A stretch of 64,000 nt of DNA, from contig NW_025777436.1 in NCBI RefSeq assembly GCF_021130785.1, positions 1 to 64,000 of the forward strand, written 5' to 3'. Position numbers and translations under genes: made by a program. Shown here one piece after another: positions 61,540 through 64,000 of the stretch (position 1 is its first letter; each line of letters begins with the position of its first letter). The notes beneath the pieces are model-generated. The model did no database searches. It saw nothing but the letters and a program-made list of their open reading frames with translations, and was not told the DNA's origin. The stretch is from Homalodisca vitripennis (lineage: Eukaryota; Arthropoda; Insecta; Hemiptera; Cicadellidae).

Positions 61540-61905
61540 AATGCTATATTAAATTGATTTTATTTTTAATATCTCTCTTTATTTTTATGTATGGTTTTAT
61601 TCTTTGATTCTTTTATTCTTGATATAGTATTATTATTATTATTATTTATTAAATTGTTTCTTGTTAACTATAAGAATTATTACATCGTGAGTTGTTATTT
61701 TTCTTTATTAGTATAAGATGTTTACTGCTCTTTGTCAATTATATATTTTGTGGAAATATAAACTATTTTTTTATTTGACTTCCGAGTAGGGTATTACGTT
61801 TTTCAGGCTATTTCTCACCGTAACCGTTAGTTGTAAGATTTATAATATGTTTCCAGGTTCTTTGTTTATAACCCTGTGCCAAATTGCTTACTCATAGGAT
61901 CTGTC
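61540..61905. other. AT-rich DNA, no gene seen
   Basis: Contains a short TTA-rich run near 61630-61645. No coding frame. Confidence 0.45.
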
Positions 61906-61909
61906 ACCA

Positions 61910-62310
61910 ACAACTACCTGTACTGCTATATTATTATTATAATTAATTACTGACGAAAAAATCGATCCGATATGTTCCCCAAACTGTACCAAATTATACA
62001 CTTACAGATTGTCACGCTACAGATTGTACAACTAGTTGTACTGCTATATCTCTATGATGATGACTGACGAAAAATTCGATCCTTATATTCCCAAACTGTA
62101 CCACATTATACACTTACAGATTGTCACGCTTTACAACTACCTGCACTGCTACATCTCTATGATGGTTGCTGACGAAAAAGTTCGATCACTTATATTCCCC
62201 AAACTGTACCAAATTCCATACTTACAGATTGTCTCGCCTTCACAACTACCTGCACTGCTATATCTCTATGAAGGTTGCTGATGACGAAAAAGTCGATCCG
62301 CTATATCCCC
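61910..62310. repeat. Tandem repeat of about 106-117 bp, about 3.5 units
   Basis: Units start at CAACTACCTG or a close form at about 61911, 62028, 62134 and 62243. Shared words are CTGCTATATCTCTATGATG, CCAAACTGTACC and CTTACAGATTGTC. A short open frame within it is not maintained across units, so it is probably not coding. Confidence 0.9.
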
Positions 62311-62349
62311 ATAGCCATAGTGGAGTCTAATAAGAAAGTGAGTGATTGA

Positions 62350-63200
62350 AACTCTACGACACGAGAGAGCTCTGGTGTAGGATTTAGTAACTATTTCATA
62401 AAATTAAAATTTATAAAATATATTTCTTTTAAAAACTACTCTATACTCCTTTTTTAATATTTAATTAAAGCAATGTTACACGATACAGTCGATCACCGAT
62501 ATTATTATTCAGCTAGCATACACTAATTTTAACTTAAATTTCAATATTTATTCCAAGATAATACGTCAGAAAGAAGGCGGTTTGATGTAAGTAAGAAAAT
62601 ACTTCTCTTATATAAGTATTATTTCGTCATCAAATATGTAAAAACAGGTTCAATTTCACCACGTTTCACGTTTGTATTTTATCTTATATTACAATACAAT
62701 TCTCCCTGTATTTTTTGGGTACAGAGCGGATTATAAATAGCCTAAAATACAACATTTGCAGTTTTTAAACAAAGCTATGACAACCTTAATACATCTATAA
62801 ATCAAATCAACGAAATAATTAAAACGTATTTCAATGTCGTTATTTAGTAATAGTGTTGTGACTAACTGTTCCGTTGTCCTGTCACTAAAACTAGGATTTT
62901 ATAAACTGCTTTTTTAGTGAGAGACCGAGGAGCAAATGCTGTGATTTCTAAGAAAATATAAGTAACTCATCTGTAAGTTCTGGTCCTGGTCCTGGCCACA
63001 ATGGATCCTGAAGGAGTTTACCGGCCGTACTCGAAATTGAACAATTTTCATAATAAACTGATCTATAGAAAAATTACTGAACAAAATGTATCTTGTCGTT
63101 TCTATGGATATACATAATTTTATATATTGTACTGTTGAATAAGTTGCAAGTTTTTTCCTTACTTTCTTTAATCTTTAATTAATTGTGAAGGCACGTTTTT
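62350..63200 (+). repeat. Leader-block repeat family, copy I
   Basis: Blocks: GAGAGCTCTGGTGTAGGATT (about 62366), TTCTCCCTGTATTTTTTGGG (about 62700), AAAACTAGGATTTTATAAAC (about 62887), a leader block with TAAGTTCTGGTCCTGGTCC (about 62973) that is truncated after LVLVLA, and CGTTTCTATGGATATAC (about 63096). Confidence 0.7.
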
Positions 63201-64000
63201 TCTTATGCCACGTCGCTTACTGAAATGCAACAAAATTCCCCTAATGTGATTATATAGTCGTACATTCTATAGTTACAAATATTTAAAACATATTTATAAA
63301 CATTTTCTTTCAAAACTCAATACAGTAACTACAATAAAGTTACACCTGCAAAACATACATAGTTTGTACAAAATATATTATACAATTTTAGGCTGCAATG
63401 TAGTGTACTTTTACATTTAAAATGTACCCCCAAGAATTATTTCTAATAATACTTCACGAATTTTCCAATAATAATTGTATATAAAACATTTGTATCAGAT
63501 TGTTCCAAATTTTATTCAGAGGGATTATATTACAGTTCTGAAACAAATACAATAATTATAAAGCCTATATCATTCAGGTTCAATTTGGAAATTGATAACA
63601 ACTTGACGTTTATATCATAAAAATATGAAATATTTTTAGTGTTTACGTTCATGCAAATGTTATGGCGTTAATATTTCTATAGTTTGGAACCGGTGTAATC
63701 TACCGCTCGAGCTGCTAAAGTATTTATAATTTTTACTTTGTTGAATATTCAAAATCTTTCAGCTGCTGTTGTGGCCAAATCTTATATAGTATAGGTTAGC
63801 TAATTTTTTAATGGATTAATATGGGAAAACCTTCTGCCTCAAATTCTTTGTATTTTAATGGAAAACTTTTAATTTGCCTAAATGCCTCGTTTAAGAAGAT
63901 ATATGGGCATACTTAAGTTGGCCTGAGAAGCATATTTCAATAAAACACGTATATTTCCGACCTTTATAATTAATCTATGACCTTGACCAAACCTTATTTC
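63200..64000. other. AT-rich DNA to the window end, no gene seen
   Basis: No frame, RNA gene or repeat recognised. Confidence 0.5.

Overview
This is an AT-rich, repeat-dominated stretch of an animal nuclear genome, most likely an arthropod and probably an insect. The case rests on an R1-clade non-LTR retrotransposon, a mariner and a second DDE transposase, a Ty3-type LTR element, Helitron helicase remains, a tRNA-derived pol III repeat and long (TA)n tracts. A hemipteran is plausible but I cannot prove it. I see no intact, confidently identifiable host gene. Nearly every GC-richer island is a mobile element or a tandem repeat.

Layout. 1-3110: 3' part of an R1-like retrotransposon with a frameshifted ORF2 and a poly(A) tail. 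4150-4625: tRNA-like SINE head, its body, a second copy of the body and a (TA)n tract. 4625-8666: mosaic of direct and inverted copies of a few modules. 10.77-11.39 kb: decayed mariner on the minus strand. 16028-25151: Ty3/gypsy element with two 430-bp LTRs and a TTCT target duplication. 29.2-29.9 kb: fragment of a multi-copy protein with a cysteine-rich tail. 31.2-36.2 kb: three remnants of one DDE transposon family around a 75-bp minisatellite (33.42-34.33 kb). 36.30-36.58 kb: four 69-bp repeats, each carrying a perfect CRE palindrome. 37.46-37.79 kb: LINE 3' end. 38.29-38.58 kb: six copies of a 15-bp dyad motif. 40.36-40.86 kb: short (TA)n-headed interspersed repeat. 55.5-55.75 kb: Helitron helicase C-terminus. 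60.35-61.09 kb: second LINE remnant. 61.91-62.31 kb: about 3.5 copies of a roughly 110-bp repeat.

The most unusual signal is a degenerate repeat family of about 1-2 kb with at least nine copies in the same orientation (about 8.9, 11.6, 15.8/25.2, 27.4, 47.8, 50.4, 53.5, 56.8 and 62.35 kb). The best-conserved block reads, in a shared frame, as a hydrophobic leader followed by a Cys-Trp-Trp-Cys-like motif, which resembles a signal-peptide exon. The copy at 27852-27992 keeps an ATG and a 46-codon open frame. The Ty3 element is inserted inside one of these copies. The array may be a decayed family of secreted-peptide genes or a locally amplified repeat; sequence alone does not decide.

The two LTRs differ by about 2 substitutions but about 8 single-base length changes, mostly in homopolymer runs. 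Some frameshifts in the mobile elements may therefore be sequencing errors rather than true decay.
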